From NCBI GenBank assembly GCA_041397765.1, contig JAWKWA010000020.1, positions 1 through 64,000 of the forward strand: a DNA stretch of 64,000 bases. Direction: 5' to 3'. The notes beneath the pieces were generated by a model that had not been told where the DNA came from, searched no databases, and worked only from the letters and a program-made list of their open reading frames with translations. The DNA is from JAWKWA01 sp041397765. GTDB taxonomy: Bacteria > Pseudomonadota > Alphaproteobacteria > Rhizobiales > Hyphomicrobiaceae. Shown here piece after piece: positions 18,655-28,084 of the stretch (position 1 is the stretch's first letter; every line of letters starts with the position of its first letter). Position numbers and translations under genes: made by a program.

Positions 18655-19767
18655 ATGGACACGATATCGGGAGCACTCGAGATGCCGTGGCTCGGCATGG
18701 CCACAGGTGTCTGGGTCTTGTTCATCGGATTGGTCGTTCTGCTGCTTGCCTTCGACCTCGGCATCCTGCACGGCAAGTCTCATGAGATCGGCGTGCGCGA
18801 GAGCCTGAAGCTGTCGGCATTCTTCGTTTCCTGCGGGCTGCTGTTCACCGGCGTCGTCTGGTACATCTACTACACCACCGATCCATCGCTCGCGCTCGAC
18901 CCGCATCTGAGTAATGTCGTTGATCCCGAGCAACGTGCCTGGAATGCCGCCGAGTTGTTCCTCACCGGCCTTTTGGTCGAGCAGAGCCTGTCCCTCGACA
19001 ATATATTCGTCATATCGCTGATATTTTCCTATTTTGCCGTGCCTAGACGTTTCCAGCACCGGGTTCTGTTCTGGGGCATTCTCGGCGTCATCATGATGCG
19101 CGGCATCATGATCGTCGCTGGTGCCGCCATCCTCCAGCAATTCCATTGGGTTCTCTATGTTTTTGGAGCATTTCTCCTGTTCACGGGCCTGAAGATGCTC
19201 TGGACGGTCGGCGACGAGCCCGACATCAGCAAGAATCGCTTCCTGATCTTCATGCGGCGCAACATGCGCGTGACCGAAGGGCTGCGCGGCGAGCATTTCT
19301 TCGTCTGGGAGGCGCCCGGCGGCAAGGGCACTCCACTGCTGCACGCCACGCCGCTCTTCCTCTGCCTCGCTGTCATCGAGTTTGTCGACATCGTCTTTGC
19401 GGTCGATTCCGTGCCTGCCGTTTTTGCCATCACCCAGGAGCCGTTCATCGTCTACACGTCCAATATTTTTGCCGTTCTCGGATTGAGGTCTTTGTATTTC
19501 GCATTGTCGGCGATGGTCCACCGGTTCCACTATCTCAAATACGCGCTCGCCCTGGTGCTGGTCTTCATCGGCGGCAAGATCTTCCTCCATCCCTTCATCG
19601 GCAAGTTCCCCTCCTCGATCAGCCTCGGTGTCACTGTCTCGCTGCTGCTCGGCGGCATTCTCTTTTCGCTCTGGCGCACCAAGCAATCCGCCGCCTCGGG
19701 CGCCGACATGGGTGTCCCCCATCGCAAGGAGACGGAGCCCGCCGGCCACGATACGCCCGCCAGGTAG
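18655..19767 (+). CDS. TerC/Alx-family integral membrane protein
   Basis: 370 residues with about nine membrane helices. Family hallmarks: FDLGILHGKSHEIGVRESL, the acidic helix SLDNIFVISLIFSYF, EFVDIVFAVDSVPAVFAITQ and TSNIFAVLGLRSLYFALSAM. The acidic residues in EQSLSLDN and DIVFAVDS are thought to bind metal; relatives export manganese or act in metal homeostasis and tellurite resistance. ATG 18655 was preferred over an upstream in-frame ATG because the protein then starts just before the first helix. It contains notably A+T-richer stretches (for example around 19000-19040) than neighbouring genes. Confidence 0.92.
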   Translation: MDTISGALEMPWLGMATGVWVLFIGLVVLLLAFDLGILHGKSHEIGVRESLKLSAFFVSCGLLFTGVVWYIYYTTDPSLALDPHLSNVVDPEQRAWNAAELFLTGLLVEQSLSLDNIFVISLIFSYFAVPRRFQHRVLFWGILGVIMMRGIMIVAGAAILQQFHWVLYVFGAFLLFTGLKMLWTVGDEPDISKNRFLIFMRRNMRVTEGLRGEHFFVWEAPGGKGTPLLHATPLFLCLAVIEFVDIVFAVDSVPAVFAITQEPFIVYTSNIFAVLGLRSLYFALSAMVHRFHYLKYALALVLVFIGGKIFLHPFIGKFPSSISLGVTVSLLLGGILFSLWRTKQSAASGADMGVPHRKETEPAGHDTPAR

Positions 19768-19844
19768 CGCCAGGGTCTCGCCCCGGAATGGGTGCGGCAG
19801 GCCCGCCGACCGCCGATGTTGCCGCCGATCCGGAGGGCGACCGC

Positions 19845-20501
19845 ATGACCCTGCAGAACCGCGTCACGCCCTTCGGCGAGATCCTCGCCCTTCCCCAGCG
19901 TGGCACCATGATGGGCAATCGCGGCGGTCGGATCCACGATGCCGACCGCCGGCTCGGTCGGCGGCGCTGGGCATCGAAGGCCTGGATCTGCTGCCTTCTC
20001 GCCTTCAAGGGGCGCCGCGAGGTGGTGATGGCGCCCGGCCATTACACCCAGCTCTTCTTCCTCGACGAGGCGACCGCGCTCGCCGCCGGTCACCGCCCCT
20101 GCGCACTCTGCCGCCGGCCGGATTTCAACCGCTTCATGGACCTGATCGGCGACGTGCTTGGGGCCAACCGCCGCCCGCTCGTCGCCGAGGCGGACGCCAT
20201 CCTCCATCGCGAGCGTGTCGGCAGCGATGGTGGCAAGCGCCTGGCGAGGGCGAGCGCGCGCGATCTGCCGCCGGGCAGCTTCGTCTCGCTCTTGGATGGA
20301 TCGCCCTGTCTCGTGACGGGTGAGGGGCTGCGTCCCTGGTCGGCCGGCGGCTACCTTGCAAGCCTGCCGATGCCCGATGGCGAGGTCGATCTGTTGACGC
20401 CGCCAACCATCGTCGAGGTGTTGCGCCGCGGCTACCGTCCGGGCATTCACGCCTCGGCCGGTGACGCAGCCGGTGACACGGGCCCGCCCTTCGGTCTTTG
20501 A
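19845..20501 (+). CDS. conserved hypothetical protein with CALCRR motif
   Basis: 218 residues, ATG 19845 after CGGAGGGCGACC. Contains the conserved stretch LFFLDEATALAAGHRPCALC followed by RRPDFNRF, preceded by HYTQ, and a C-terminal part with PWSAGGYL and LTPPTIVEVLRRGYRPGIH. The two Cys within CALC and nearby His could bind metal. Proteins with this pattern are widespread in Alphaproteobacteria as an uncharacterised family. No signal peptide or membrane helix. Confidence 0.75.
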   Translation: MTLQNRVTPFGEILALPQRGTMMGNRGGRIHDADRRLGRRRWASKAWICCLLAFKGRREVVMAPGHYTQLFFLDEATALAAGHRPCALCRRPDFNRFMDLIGDVLGANRRPLVAEADAILHRERVGSDGGKRLARASARDLPPGSFVSLLDGSPCLVTGEGLRPWSAGGYLASLPMPDGEVDLLTPPTIVEVLRRGYRPGIHASAGDAAGDTGPPFGL

Positions 20502-20606
20502 TGTTGCCGCAATCGACCGGTTCACTGCCTCGCCGGGCGACTTTCGGCGCGACGCCGGCCCGCCGCCTTCGACCTGCTCGCACGCCCCGATCTCCGGAAC
20601 CCCCCG

Positions 20607-21386
20607 ATGACGCGCACGCGCCTCAAGAGCTCGCTCCGATCGGTCTATGTCGTCATCGGCCTCGTGCTGGTGGGCTCGCTGGCCGCCAAGCTGTTCGAGG
20701 ACGTGCCGCTCTGGCCGGGCACCCGCGCCGGCGACCTCTACGACTACCTGAAGGACATGTCGCTGCTGATCGTGACGGTCGCCGCGGCCTATCTGACCTA
20801 CATCTTCCAGAAGCGCGCGAGCTTCGTCGATTCGCTCCGCGAGGAGTGGCGCGACATCATCCGCACCAAATCGGCATTGTTCGCCTTCTGCGAGCAGGAG
20901 GCCCCCTCGCGGGACGACTATCTGCAGGCCTTCCTGACGCTCTCCGAGACCATCGACAATATGCGTATCGTCTATCGCAATGTCGGCGAGACGGACGGGC
21001 TGATCGGCCTCTATCCCTATGCGCCGCTGCACGACATGCGCCGCGCGCTCCAGACACTCGATCCGGCCGCCTCGCCGGCCCTGGGTGCCGAGCAACGCCG
21101 CCTCGTCAAAGAGGCGATCCTCAGCGCCTTCTACGCACTGCGCGAGGCGTTTCTCGAGGAGCTCGATCTCGACGAGCCCTCGAACCCGATCCTGCCCGCG
21201 GGCGGTCACCGGATGAAACGGTCGGGCACGACCGAGTTGGCTGAGCGCATGCAGCGGCGCCAGATCGACCGCCTCTCGCGTCATGCCGAATCGCGCGGCG
21301 AGGCCTTCGAGTTGCTCCGCGCGCTGCGCGAGGCGGAGAAGGAAGGCGAGGCCAAGCGCGCCGAGGCCCGCAACGGCCGGAGCTGA
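20607..21386 (+). CDS. membrane-anchored hypothetical protein
   Basis: 259 residues. Two N-terminal membrane helices (VYVVIGLVLVGSLAAKLFED and MSLLIVTVAAAYLTYIFQKR) are followed by a helical cytoplasmic domain beginning FVDSLREEWRDIIRTKSALF and a charged C-terminal coiled coil (about 210-259, ELAERMQRRQIDRLSRHAES, LRALREAEKEGEAKRAEARN). No catalytic motif seen. The R-E-E-W-R-x-I-I/V pattern after a TM hairpin occurs in several uncharacterised envelope proteins. Convergent with the J-domain gene, 18 bases between stops. Confidence 0.65.
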   Translation: MTRTRLKSSLRSVYVVIGLVLVGSLAAKLFEDVPLWPGTRAGDLYDYLKDMSLLIVTVAAAYLTYIFQKRASFVDSLREEWRDIIRTKSALFAFCEQEAPSRDDYLQAFLTLSETIDNMRIVYRNVGETDGLIGLYPYAPLHDMRRALQTLDPAASPALGAEQRRLVKEAILSAFYALREAFLEELDLDEPSNPILPAGGHRMKRSGTTELAERMQRRQIDRLSRHAESRGEAFELLRALREAEKEGEAKRAEARNGRS

Positions 21387-21404
21387 CCTCCGGACCGTCC
21401 AGCC

Positions 21405-21983
21405 TCAAACCCCGCCCGGCGATCCCTGGCGGCCGAACTCGCTGCGCGGCCCGGTCGGCCGGCGGATCGGCGAGACCGTTGCCGCGGCCGGCGCCGGCTG
21501 CGGCCGCACCATGGTCTTCTCGAGCACCGAATAGGCCGCATTGATGCGGCGGGCCACCGCGCTCAGATAGTCCGTGACCTCCCCCGGCAGGTCGAGCCCG
21601 GCGAAGCGGTCCGGGTGATAGGTCTTTGCCATCTGCCGGTAGGCGTGCTTGACCATCTCCCGCTCGGCACCCGGCTCGACGCCGAGAATGGCATAGGGGT
21701 CGAAACCCTCCAGGCGCCGCACATTGCTCGTGAGCTGCTCGGCCCCCGGCACCGCCATCGGCTCGACCGTGAACACGGCGTCCTTGGCCAGATATTGTCT
21801 GAGGCCGTCGAAGCCCTCGAAGACGAGGAAATTGCCGGTCCCGTTCAGCTCGTCACCGAGCGAGCGCGTCACCGGCGCCAGGATCCGCCCGGCGAGCTCC
21901 GTCCCGTCCTTCAGCACCAGTTTCGTCAGATGACCGGTCCGTTCCGCCGCGCCCGAGTGATCGACGCGATTTCGCTCGAACAT
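21405..21983 (-). CDS. J-domain protein (DnaJ-like), paralogue 1
   Basis: 192 residues. Residues 15-75 form a beta-rich N-terminal domain (GHLTKLVLKDGTELAGRIL ... QYLAKDAVFTV); residues about 92-155 form a J-domain (FDPYAILGVEPGAEREMVKH, AYRQMAKTYHPDRF) with the HPD at 123-125 needed to stimulate Hsp70 (DnaK) ATPase. The C-terminal 35 residues are disordered. The same architecture recurs in the next upstream gene (22224-22736), so the two are paralogues. Glycine/phenylalanine and zinc domains of true DnaJ are absent, so this is a specialised co-chaperone. Start ATG 21983. Confidence 0.85.
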   Translation of the reverse strand: MFERNRVDHSGAAERTGHLTKLVLKDGTELAGRILAPVTRSLGDELNGTGNFLVFEGFDGLRQYLAKDAVFTVEPMAVPGAEQLTSNVRRLEGFDPYAILGVEPGAEREMVKHAYRQMAKTYHPDRFAGLDLPGEVTDYLSAVARRINAAYSVLEKTMVRPQPAPAAATVSPIRRPTGPRSEFGRQGSPGGV

Positions 21984-22223
21984 GCCGCCCTGCCCCTTCT
22001 TCTCGACGCGACGCAAGCGATCGTCGCGAGAGGGGCTATGCAGGAAGCGTGCAAGTTGCGGAAAAGGAACGTAGGCGGCGATTCGCAGCCTGCCGCCGCG
22101 CGGTGTCGTCTCATGCCAGCGAGGTGGAACGCGCGCGGGGTTGGCGGGGTGGCCGCGCGCAGACCAAGGATCTACCAGCGCGCGTCCAACGGGATCACGA
22201 GCCGAAGCCTATGGGCGCCGGTA

Positions 22224-22736
22224 TCAGGCGGCGTGCTCGGCGCGGGGCTGCTCCTGCGCGCGGTTGCCGTGCTTCAGCCTGAGCTCGGAATAGGCAAGGT
22301 TCACCCGCGTCGCCACCGCGCTCAGATACTCGACCACCTCGTGGGGCAGATCGAGCATGGCGAACCGGTCGGGATGATAGCTCTTGGCGAGCTTCAGATA
22401 GGCGAGCCGGATCTCCTCGGTCGAGGACTGCTTGGTGACGCCGAGGGTCTCGTAGGGATCGAACTGTGTCAGGTTCGACAGCTTCTTGGCGAGGCCGTCG
22501 GTGCGCGGGATGTCCATCTCCTTGACCGCGCTGATCGAGGAGCGGGCGATATACATCCTGTCGCCCTCGTGGGGCTCGAACTCGATGAACGGCTCCCCGC
22601 GATTGAGCTCGTCCGCGAGCGTACGGGTCCGCGAGACCATGAGGATGCCGCGCAGCACCACACCGGTCTGCAGCGTGATCGAGACCGAGACCGGGGCCCG
22701 GTTGATCTTCGAATAGTCCGTGTCCTTGCCCATCAT
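22224..22736 (-). CDS. J-domain protein (DnaJ-like), paralogue 2
   Basis: 170 residues. The N-terminal beta domain (about 14-72: PVSVSITLQTGVVLRGILMV, LADELNRGEPFIEFE, DRMYIARSSISAV) resembles an Sm/SH3-like barrel. The J-domain is at about 92-155 (FDPYETLGVTKQSSTEEIRL, AYLKLAKSYHPDRF, HPD at 121-123), sharing the unusual continuation LDLPHEVVEYLSAVATRVNL with paralogue 1. 240 bases separate the two genes on the same strand. ATG-ATG at the start; the first is used here. It is divergent from typA. Confidence 0.85.
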   Translation of the reverse strand: MMGKDTDYSKINRAPVSVSITLQTGVVLRGILMVSRTRTLADELNRGEPFIEFEPHEGDRMYIARSSISAVKEMDIPRTDGLAKKLSNLTQFDPYETLGVTKQSSTEEIRLAYLKLAKSYHPDRFAMLDLPHEVVEYLSAVATRVNLAYSELRLKHGNRAQEQPRAEHAA

Positions 22737-23004
22737 GGCGCGGTCGACCCGATACTCGCAGTTTCCGCCGGCACGGACGCTCTGCGCCGGTTACCATGTC
22801 GAATGTAGCCGCCAGCCTTTAGGAAACGATTAAGCCGGCTGTCGCGTTTCCGTCTTCGGATCGTCATGCGCCGCCGGGGACGCCGCCTCGCCGCAGGGTC
22901 GCCGGAGCGGCCGCAAACGCCTGCCCAGGCAGGCAACTGGCGGGAATGGCCGCGATATGCTACTCCCCGCGCCAATCCTTCGCACCGCACAATAGGAATC
23001 CTCG

Positions 23005-24831
23005 ATGGAGCTCCGCAACATCGCCATCATCGCACACGTCGATCATGGCAAGACCACGCTGATCGACGTGCTGCTCCGGCAGTCGGGCGCCTTCCGGGAG
23101 AACCAGAAGGTGGCCGAGCGCGTGATGGATTCCAACGATCTGGAGCGCGAGCGGGGTATCACCATCCTCGCCAAGTGCACCTCGATCGTCTGGAAGGACA
23201 CGCGCATCAATATCGTCGACACGCCGGGCCACGCCGATTTCGGCGGCGAGGTCGAGCGCATCCTCAACATGGTCGACGGCGCCATCGTGCTGGTCGACGC
23301 CTCCGAGGGGCCGCTGCCCCAGACCAAGTTCGTCGTTTCCAAGGCGCTGCGCCGCGGTATCCGGCCAATCGTCGCCATCAACAAGATCGACCGGCCCGAC
23401 GAGCGCCACCAGGAGGTGCTGAACGAGATCTTCGATCTCTTCGCCGCGCTCGATGCCGACGATCATCAGCTCGATTTCCCGGTCCTCTACGGCTCGGCCA
23501 AGCAGGGCTGGATGGCGCTCGACCCCAACGGCCCCAAGGAGGACATGGCGCCGCTCTTCGACCTCGTGATCCGCCACGTGCCGGCGCCGGAGGTCGAGGA
23601 GGGCGCGTTCCGCATGCTGGCGACGACGCTGGAGGCCGATCCCTATCTCGGCCGCATCCTGACCGGCCGGATCCGCTCGGGTTCGGCGAGGCCGAATCAG
23701 CCCGTGAAGGCGCTCTCCCGCGATGGCCGGGTCATCGAGCAGGGCCGCATCTCCAAGGTTCTGGCCTTTCGCGGCGTCGAGCGCACCGCCATCGACATCG
23801 CCCAGGCCGGCGACATCGTGGCGATTGCCGGCCTCGAGAAGGCGACGGTGGCCGACACCCTGTGCGACCTCTCGGTCGAGGCCGCGATTCCGGCCCAGCC
23901 GATCGATCCCCCGACCATCGCCATGACCTTCCGCATCAACGACGGCCCGCTCGCCGGTCAGGAGGGCGACAAGGTGCAGAGCCGGGTGATCCGCGACCGC
24001 CTGTTGCGCGAGACCGAGCGCAACGTCGCGATCCGCGTGCGCCAGAGCGAGGACAACGATTCCTACGAGGTTGCCGGTCGCGGCGAGCTCCAGCTCGCCA
24101 TCCTGATCGAGACCATGCGCCGCGAAGGCTTCGAGCTCACCGTGTCGCGCCCGGAGGTGGTCATCCGCGTCGACGAGGCGACCGGCGAGCGCCTCGAGCC
24201 GCTCGAGGAGGCCATCATCGACGTCGACGAGGAGCATTCCGGCGTCGTCGTGCAGAAGCTGTCGGAGCGTCGCGGCGAACTCATGGAGATGCGGCCCTCG
24301 GGTGGCGGGCGCACGCGCCTCGTCTTCCGCGTGCCGACCCGCGGCCTCATCGGCTACCAGTCCGAGTTGCTGACCGACACCCGCGGCACCGCCGTCATGA
24401 ACCGCCTGTTCCACAGCTATGTCGGCTTTCGTGGCGAGATTCCCGGACGTCGCACCGGCGTGCTCATCTCGAACGGCGGCGGCGAGGCGGTCGCCTATGC
24501 GCTCTTCAATCTCGAGGAGCGCGGCAAGCTGATGATCGATCCCCAGACCAAGGTTTACGAGGGCATGATCGTCGGCGAGCACAGCCGCGACAACGACCTC
24601 GAGGTCAATGTTCTCAAGGGCAAGAAGCTCACCAATATCCGCGCCGCCGGCAAGGACGAGAACGTGGCGCTGACCCCGCCCATGCGCATGACGCTCGAGA
24701 AGGCCCTCGCCTACATCGCCGATGACGAACTGGTCGAGATCACGCCCGCCTCGATCCGCCTGCGCAAGCGCTGGCTCGACCCCAACGAGCGCAAGAAGCA
24801 GGAGCGCCGGCGCGAGCAGGCGATCGCCTGA
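23005..24831 (+). CDS. typA: TypA/BipA, ribosome-associated translational GTPase
   Basis: 608 residues, full length. EF-G-like GTPase that binds 70S ribosomes and aids subunit assembly and stress adaptation. G1 AHVDHGKTTL, switch I ERGITI, G3 DTPGHADFGGEVER, G4 NKIDRP, and the TypA-specific C-terminal domain (NGGGEAVAYALFNLEERGKL, NVLKGKKLTNIRAAGKDENV, ALTPP). Start ATG 23005 right before LRNIAIIAHVDHGKT. Divergent from the J-domain pair, with the promoter in 22737-23004. Confidence 0.97.
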   Translation: MELRNIAIIAHVDHGKTTLIDVLLRQSGAFRENQKVAERVMDSNDLERERGITILAKCTSIVWKDTRINIVDTPGHADFGGEVERILNMVDGAIVLVDASEGPLPQTKFVVSKALRRGIRPIVAINKIDRPDERHQEVLNEIFDLFAALDADDHQLDFPVLYGSAKQGWMALDPNGPKEDMAPLFDLVIRHVPAPEVEEGAFRMLATTLEADPYLGRILTGRIRSGSARPNQPVKALSRDGRVIEQGRISKVLAFRGVERTAIDIAQAGDIVAIAGLEKATVADTLCDLSVEAAIPAQPIDPPTIAMTFRINDGPLAGQEGDKVQSRVIRDRLLRETERNVAIRVRQSEDNDSYEVAGRGELQLAILIETMRREGFELTVSRPEVVIRVDEATGERLEPLEEAIIDVDEEHSGVVVQKLSERRGELMEMRPSGGGRTRLVFRVPTRGLIGYQSELLTDTRGTAVMNRLFHSYVGFRGEIPGRRTGVLISNGGGEAVAYALFNLEERGKLMIDPQTKVYEGMIVGEHSRDNDLEVNVLKGKKLTNIRAAGKDENVALTPPMRMTLEKALAYIADDELVEITPASIRLRKRWLDPNERKKQERRREQAIA

Positions 24832-25072
24832 CGCCGGCCGCGCCCCGGGCCGGTCTTGCCGAGATCGGCCCGTCCAGTGGCCGGGGCGCTAAGAAGTCGT
24901 CAACGATTGCCCGCATATTCTTGGTGCTGATTGGAGCGCTCGCGGAGGCCGGTCGCTGTTCGCGGGACATGCCACTGCGGCCTTGAACGGGTGCGCCGCG
25001 CGGGCCGACGTGCTCTTTTCCTGGCAGCGGCGAGGCATGCCAGCGGTGCAGCAGCCGCAGGAGAGCGACACC

Positions 25073-25567
25073 ATGGCTCAGCAACAGGCAGCGGACGCCA
25101 CGATCGTCGTCGGCGAGAGCCTGGACAGCTTCGCCGCACGCCATCCGCTCGCTCCGGTGCTGACGGGGCTGGTGCTTCCGGTCGTCTTCATGTTGGTGCT
25201 GGCGCCCGGTGCCCTGAAGAGCGCCGAGTTCGTGGTCGTGCTCAGCCTCGTCATGGTGTTCGTCGTCGCGGCCACGATCTTCGTCCACAGCGTGCTGTCG
25301 CCCGGCCGGCCGATCCGCGCCACCGTCGATCAAACGCGCCGCGTGCTCGAGATCGTGCGGCAGGGCACCTTCGTGCAGTCGCAGCGCACCCTGGCATTTG
25401 CCGACATCGCTGCGTTCGAGATCGTCTACGACACCGATCGCGACGGCTTCTCGACGGCTTGGCCGGAGATCACGCTGCGCTCGGGCGAGACCGTCGAGCT
25501 GCCGCGCGGGCTCGGCGAGCGAGAGCTAGGCCTCCTCGAGCGGTCGATCATGAATCTGGTTCGCTGA
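25073..25567 (+). CDS. hypothetical membrane protein with two helices
   Basis: 164 residues from ATG 25073 (GGAGAGCGACACC upstream). Two adjacent membrane helices (PLAPVLTGLVLPVVFMLVLA and VVVLSLVMVFVVAATIFVHS) are followed by a soluble beta-rich domain of about 85 residues (IRATVDQTRRVLEIVRQGTF, LAFADIAAFEIVYDTDRDGF, WPEITLRSGETVELPRGLGE). This TM-hairpin plus PH-like domain pattern suggests a membrane-tethered sensor or scaffold. Not assigned to a family. Confidence 0.6.
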   Translation: MAQQQAADATIVVGESLDSFAARHPLAPVLTGLVLPVVFMLVLAPGALKSAEFVVVLSLVMVFVVAATIFVHSVLSPGRPIRATVDQTRRVLEIVRQGTFVQSQRTLAFADIAAFEIVYDTDRDGFSTAWPEITLRSGETVELPRGLGERELGLLERSIMNLVR

Positions 25568-25732
25568 CCGGAACGGCCCCACCCGCGATCGGCCCCATCG
25601 AGCCAGAGCTCGACGCGAGCCACGCCTCCCCGCGCGCACATATCACCTCGCGAAAGTCAGACCCTTTCGCTCGCTGATATCACTCACGCATTCGAGCCCC
25701 GCCTGGACCCGCGCATCGCGACCGATCAGGTA

Positions 25733-26833
25733 CTAGCGCCGGGTCTCCCTGCCGACATGCGGCAGCCCTTTTTTGCGAGTGGGTGTTGCCGCCGTCGCGC
25801 GCGCCGCCTTCTTCTTGGAGGCGCCGAGCCCGGAAGGCGCGACGAAGCGCGTCGCTTCGCCGCTGCCGAGCAGCCGCTTGGCCTTGCCGGTCGAGCGCTC
25901 GCCCGAGACGGTGGCGGCCTTCTTTCTCTTCTTGTTGGCGACCTCGAGCACGGTCACGGCGCCCGATGAGTCACCATCGCTCGCCGTGAACGACGCGAGC
26001 TCGGCCGACGCCTGATCGCTACCCTTCTTGCGCTTCTTCTTTTTCTTGCCGCTCTCGTTGGCCGCGACAGCGCTCCGGCCGGCCTTCTCGAGCTCCGCAT
26101 AGTGCTTGTGGCGGTCGAGCGAGGCTTGATCCCACGGATCGGGCCCGCAGCGGCACGACGGGTCGTAGTCGGTGCGGTAGCGGAATGCGTGCTTCAGACC
26201 CGTGTAGGGCTTGCCGCGCAGATCGACGGCCTCCTCGGCCTCGCCGCCGGTGCTGTAGTAGAACAGCTTTGCCGGGGTGCCGCAGCTCGACTCGCAGGCG
26301 GCGGCGTCCTCCGACAGCCCGCCGCGGCCGACGCCATAGCTGATCGGCCAGTAATAGCCGTCGCACAGCCTGACGCAGATGGTGCGATAGCTGCCGGTGC
26401 GTCCGATCAGGGCGCCGTCGGTGGTGCCCGGCACGGGTGCCGGCACCGCGCCGAAGCTGACCGTCGTGCCGCCTGGAAAAACCGAGATGACCTTCGGCCC
26501 GCCGAGCCCGGTGCGCGACGCCCCGTCCTCGCCGCCCGATTTCCTCAGCCGCATCTGGGTGGTCTCGCGGCGGATCCGGCCGTTGATGCCGCTCTCCCGA
26601 TCGCTCTCGGTCAGCAGCATCGCACCCTCGGTCTCGAAGATGCCGGCCGTCTCGGTCTGATCGCTTAGGGTTCCGGTTCCGGACGCTTGGTTCTCGCCGA
26701 TCATGCGGGCGAACTCGTCGAGCGCCGAGACCGCGACGACGGGCACGAAGGCGATACCGCCGAGCAGCACGGCGATGGAAAGAACATTCCCCGCCAGCGT
26801 CCCCGCTACGGTTCCGCTCCGACGCCCACGCAT
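25733..26833 (-). CDS. DUF2865-domain exported protein
   Basis: 366 residues from ATG 26833 (GGGAGCGTCAAT upstream; a TTG six codons earlier is possible). N-terminal membrane/signal segment (GNVLSIAVLLGGIAFVPVVA). The DUF2865 core lies at about 150-240: TICVRLCDGYYWPISYG, CESSCGTPAKLFYYSTGGEA, DLRGKPYTGLKHAFRYRTDY and SCRCGPDPW, with several paired cysteines. The C-terminal third is basic and low complexity, with lysine runs (GKKKKKRKKG, KKKAARA). The family is confined mainly to Rhizobiales, with unknown function; a periplasmic role is inferred. Confidence 0.85.
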   Translation of the reverse strand: MRGRRSGTVAGTLAGNVLSIAVLLGGIAFVPVVAVSALDEFARMIGENQASGTGTLSDQTETAGIFETEGAMLLTESDRESGINGRIRRETTQMRLRKSGGEDGASRTGLGGPKVISVFPGGTTVSFGAVPAPVPGTTDGALIGRTGSYRTICVRLCDGYYWPISYGVGRGGLSEDAAACESSCGTPAKLFYYSTGGEAEEAVDLRGKPYTGLKHAFRYRTDYDPSCRCGPDPWDQASLDRHKHYAELEKAGRSAVAANESGKKKKKRKKGSDQASAELASFTASDGDSSGAVTVLEVANKKRKKAATVSGERSTGKAKRLLGSGEATRFVAPSGLGASKKKAARATAATPTRKKGLPHVGRETRR

Positions 26834-27041
26834 ATTGACGCTCCCACGCAACTGAACTTGCAGGCGAGCCGCGATGCCGGATGCGCCTTGCCGCGAAGCC
26901 TAGTCTCGATCGTGAGCAATTCCAAGCCGAAAGCCCGATCTGGTGAACAGGAAATTCAGTCCGCGGACCTCCTCGGCAACGCCGCTCGACCCGTCTCGGT
27001 GCCCCGATCGTCCGCCCGCGTCCTTCTCCCGCGGCATGATC

Positions 27042-27827
27042 TCACCGCGGGGCCAGCCGAATGGCACCGTCGAGGCGGATGGCCGTGCCGTTCAGCATGT
27101 CGTTCTCACAGATGTGCCGGACGAGGCGGGCATACTCCTCGGGCCGGCCGAGCCGCGAGGGAAACGGCACCTGCGCCTCCAGCGAGCGGCGGGCATCGTC
27201 GGGCACCGTCGCGAACATCGCGGTGTCGAACAGGCCGGGCAGGATCGTGCAGATGCGTATGCCGTCCCGCGAGAGGTCGCGGGCGATCGGCAGTGTCATG
27301 GCCTGCACGCCACCCTTGGAGGCCGAGTATGCCGCCTGGCCGATCTGTCCGTCCTCCGCCGCGACCGAGGCCGTCGTCGTGATCACGCCGCGCGTGCCGT
27401 CCTTGTCGATCGGGTCGAGCGTCATCATGCAGGCGGCGGAATGGGCGATCATGGTGAACGTGCCGACGAGGTTCACCTGGATGACCTTGGCGAACAGCTT
27501 CACGTCGTGCGGCACGATGCGGCCGCTGTCGCGCTCGCGCCGCGCCGTCTTCTGGCCGGTGGCGATGCCCGCGCAGTTGACGAGAATGCGCTCCTGCCCG
27601 TGGGCCGCCCGCGCCGTTCCGAGCGCCTCCATGACGCTCTGCTCCGAGGTGACGTCGCAGCCGCAGAAGACGCCGCCGATCTCCCGGGCGACCTCGCCGC
27701 CGAGCTCGGCATTGAGGTCGAGCACCGCGACCCGGCAGCCGGCCTCCGCCAGCGCCCGCGCCGATGCCGCGCCGAGACCGGAGGCGGCGCCTGTGACGAC
27801 GGCTGCGATGTCCTTGCCGAGCTTCAT
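27042..27827 (-). CDS. short-chain dehydrogenase (3-hydroxyacyl-CoA dehydrogenase type 2-like)
   Basis: 261 residues. SDR nucleotide-binding motif TGAASGLGAA, NCAGI, catalytic serine in TTTASVAAEDGQIGQ and the YSASKGG tetrad Tyr/Lys. The combination of DGTRGVI, AAYSASKGGVQAMTLPIARD and LPGLFDTAM is that of HSD17B10/HADH2-like enzymes, which oxidise 3-hydroxyacyl-CoA with NAD+ in fatty-acid or isoleucine breakdown. Start ATG 27827. No beta-oxidation genes adjoin. Confidence 0.88.
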   Translation of the reverse strand: MKLGKDIAAVVTGAASGLGAASARALAEAGCRVAVLDLNAELGGEVAREIGGVFCGCDVTSEQSVMEALGTARAAHGQERILVNCAGIATGQKTARRERDSGRIVPHDVKLFAKVIQVNLVGTFTMIAHSAACMMTLDPIDKDGTRGVITTTASVAAEDGQIGQAAYSASKGGVQAMTLPIARDLSRDGIRICTILPGLFDTAMFATVPDDARRSLEAQVPFPSRLGRPEEYARLVRHICENDMLNGTAIRLDGAIRLAPR

Positions 27828-28084
27828 GTTGTCCTCGCTTTGCCAAGGAGCACACGTGGTGGACGGGGTTGGGATGCGGCCCGCTGCCGCGCCGTGCTCG
27901 ATTTCGATCTGTTGGAGCGGCTTCGCGGTTCCTTGCGCGTTGAACCTGGTTCGAGGCCGATGCCGTCCCCGCCCGAGCACGAACCGCTCGCCTTGAGAAC
28001 GGCGCCTTGCCCTCCTATATCTCCGATTTCGGAGGATGGCACCCGAGCGGCTTGCCGCGCCGGGAGGTCCTGAGAGGGCGAGAC

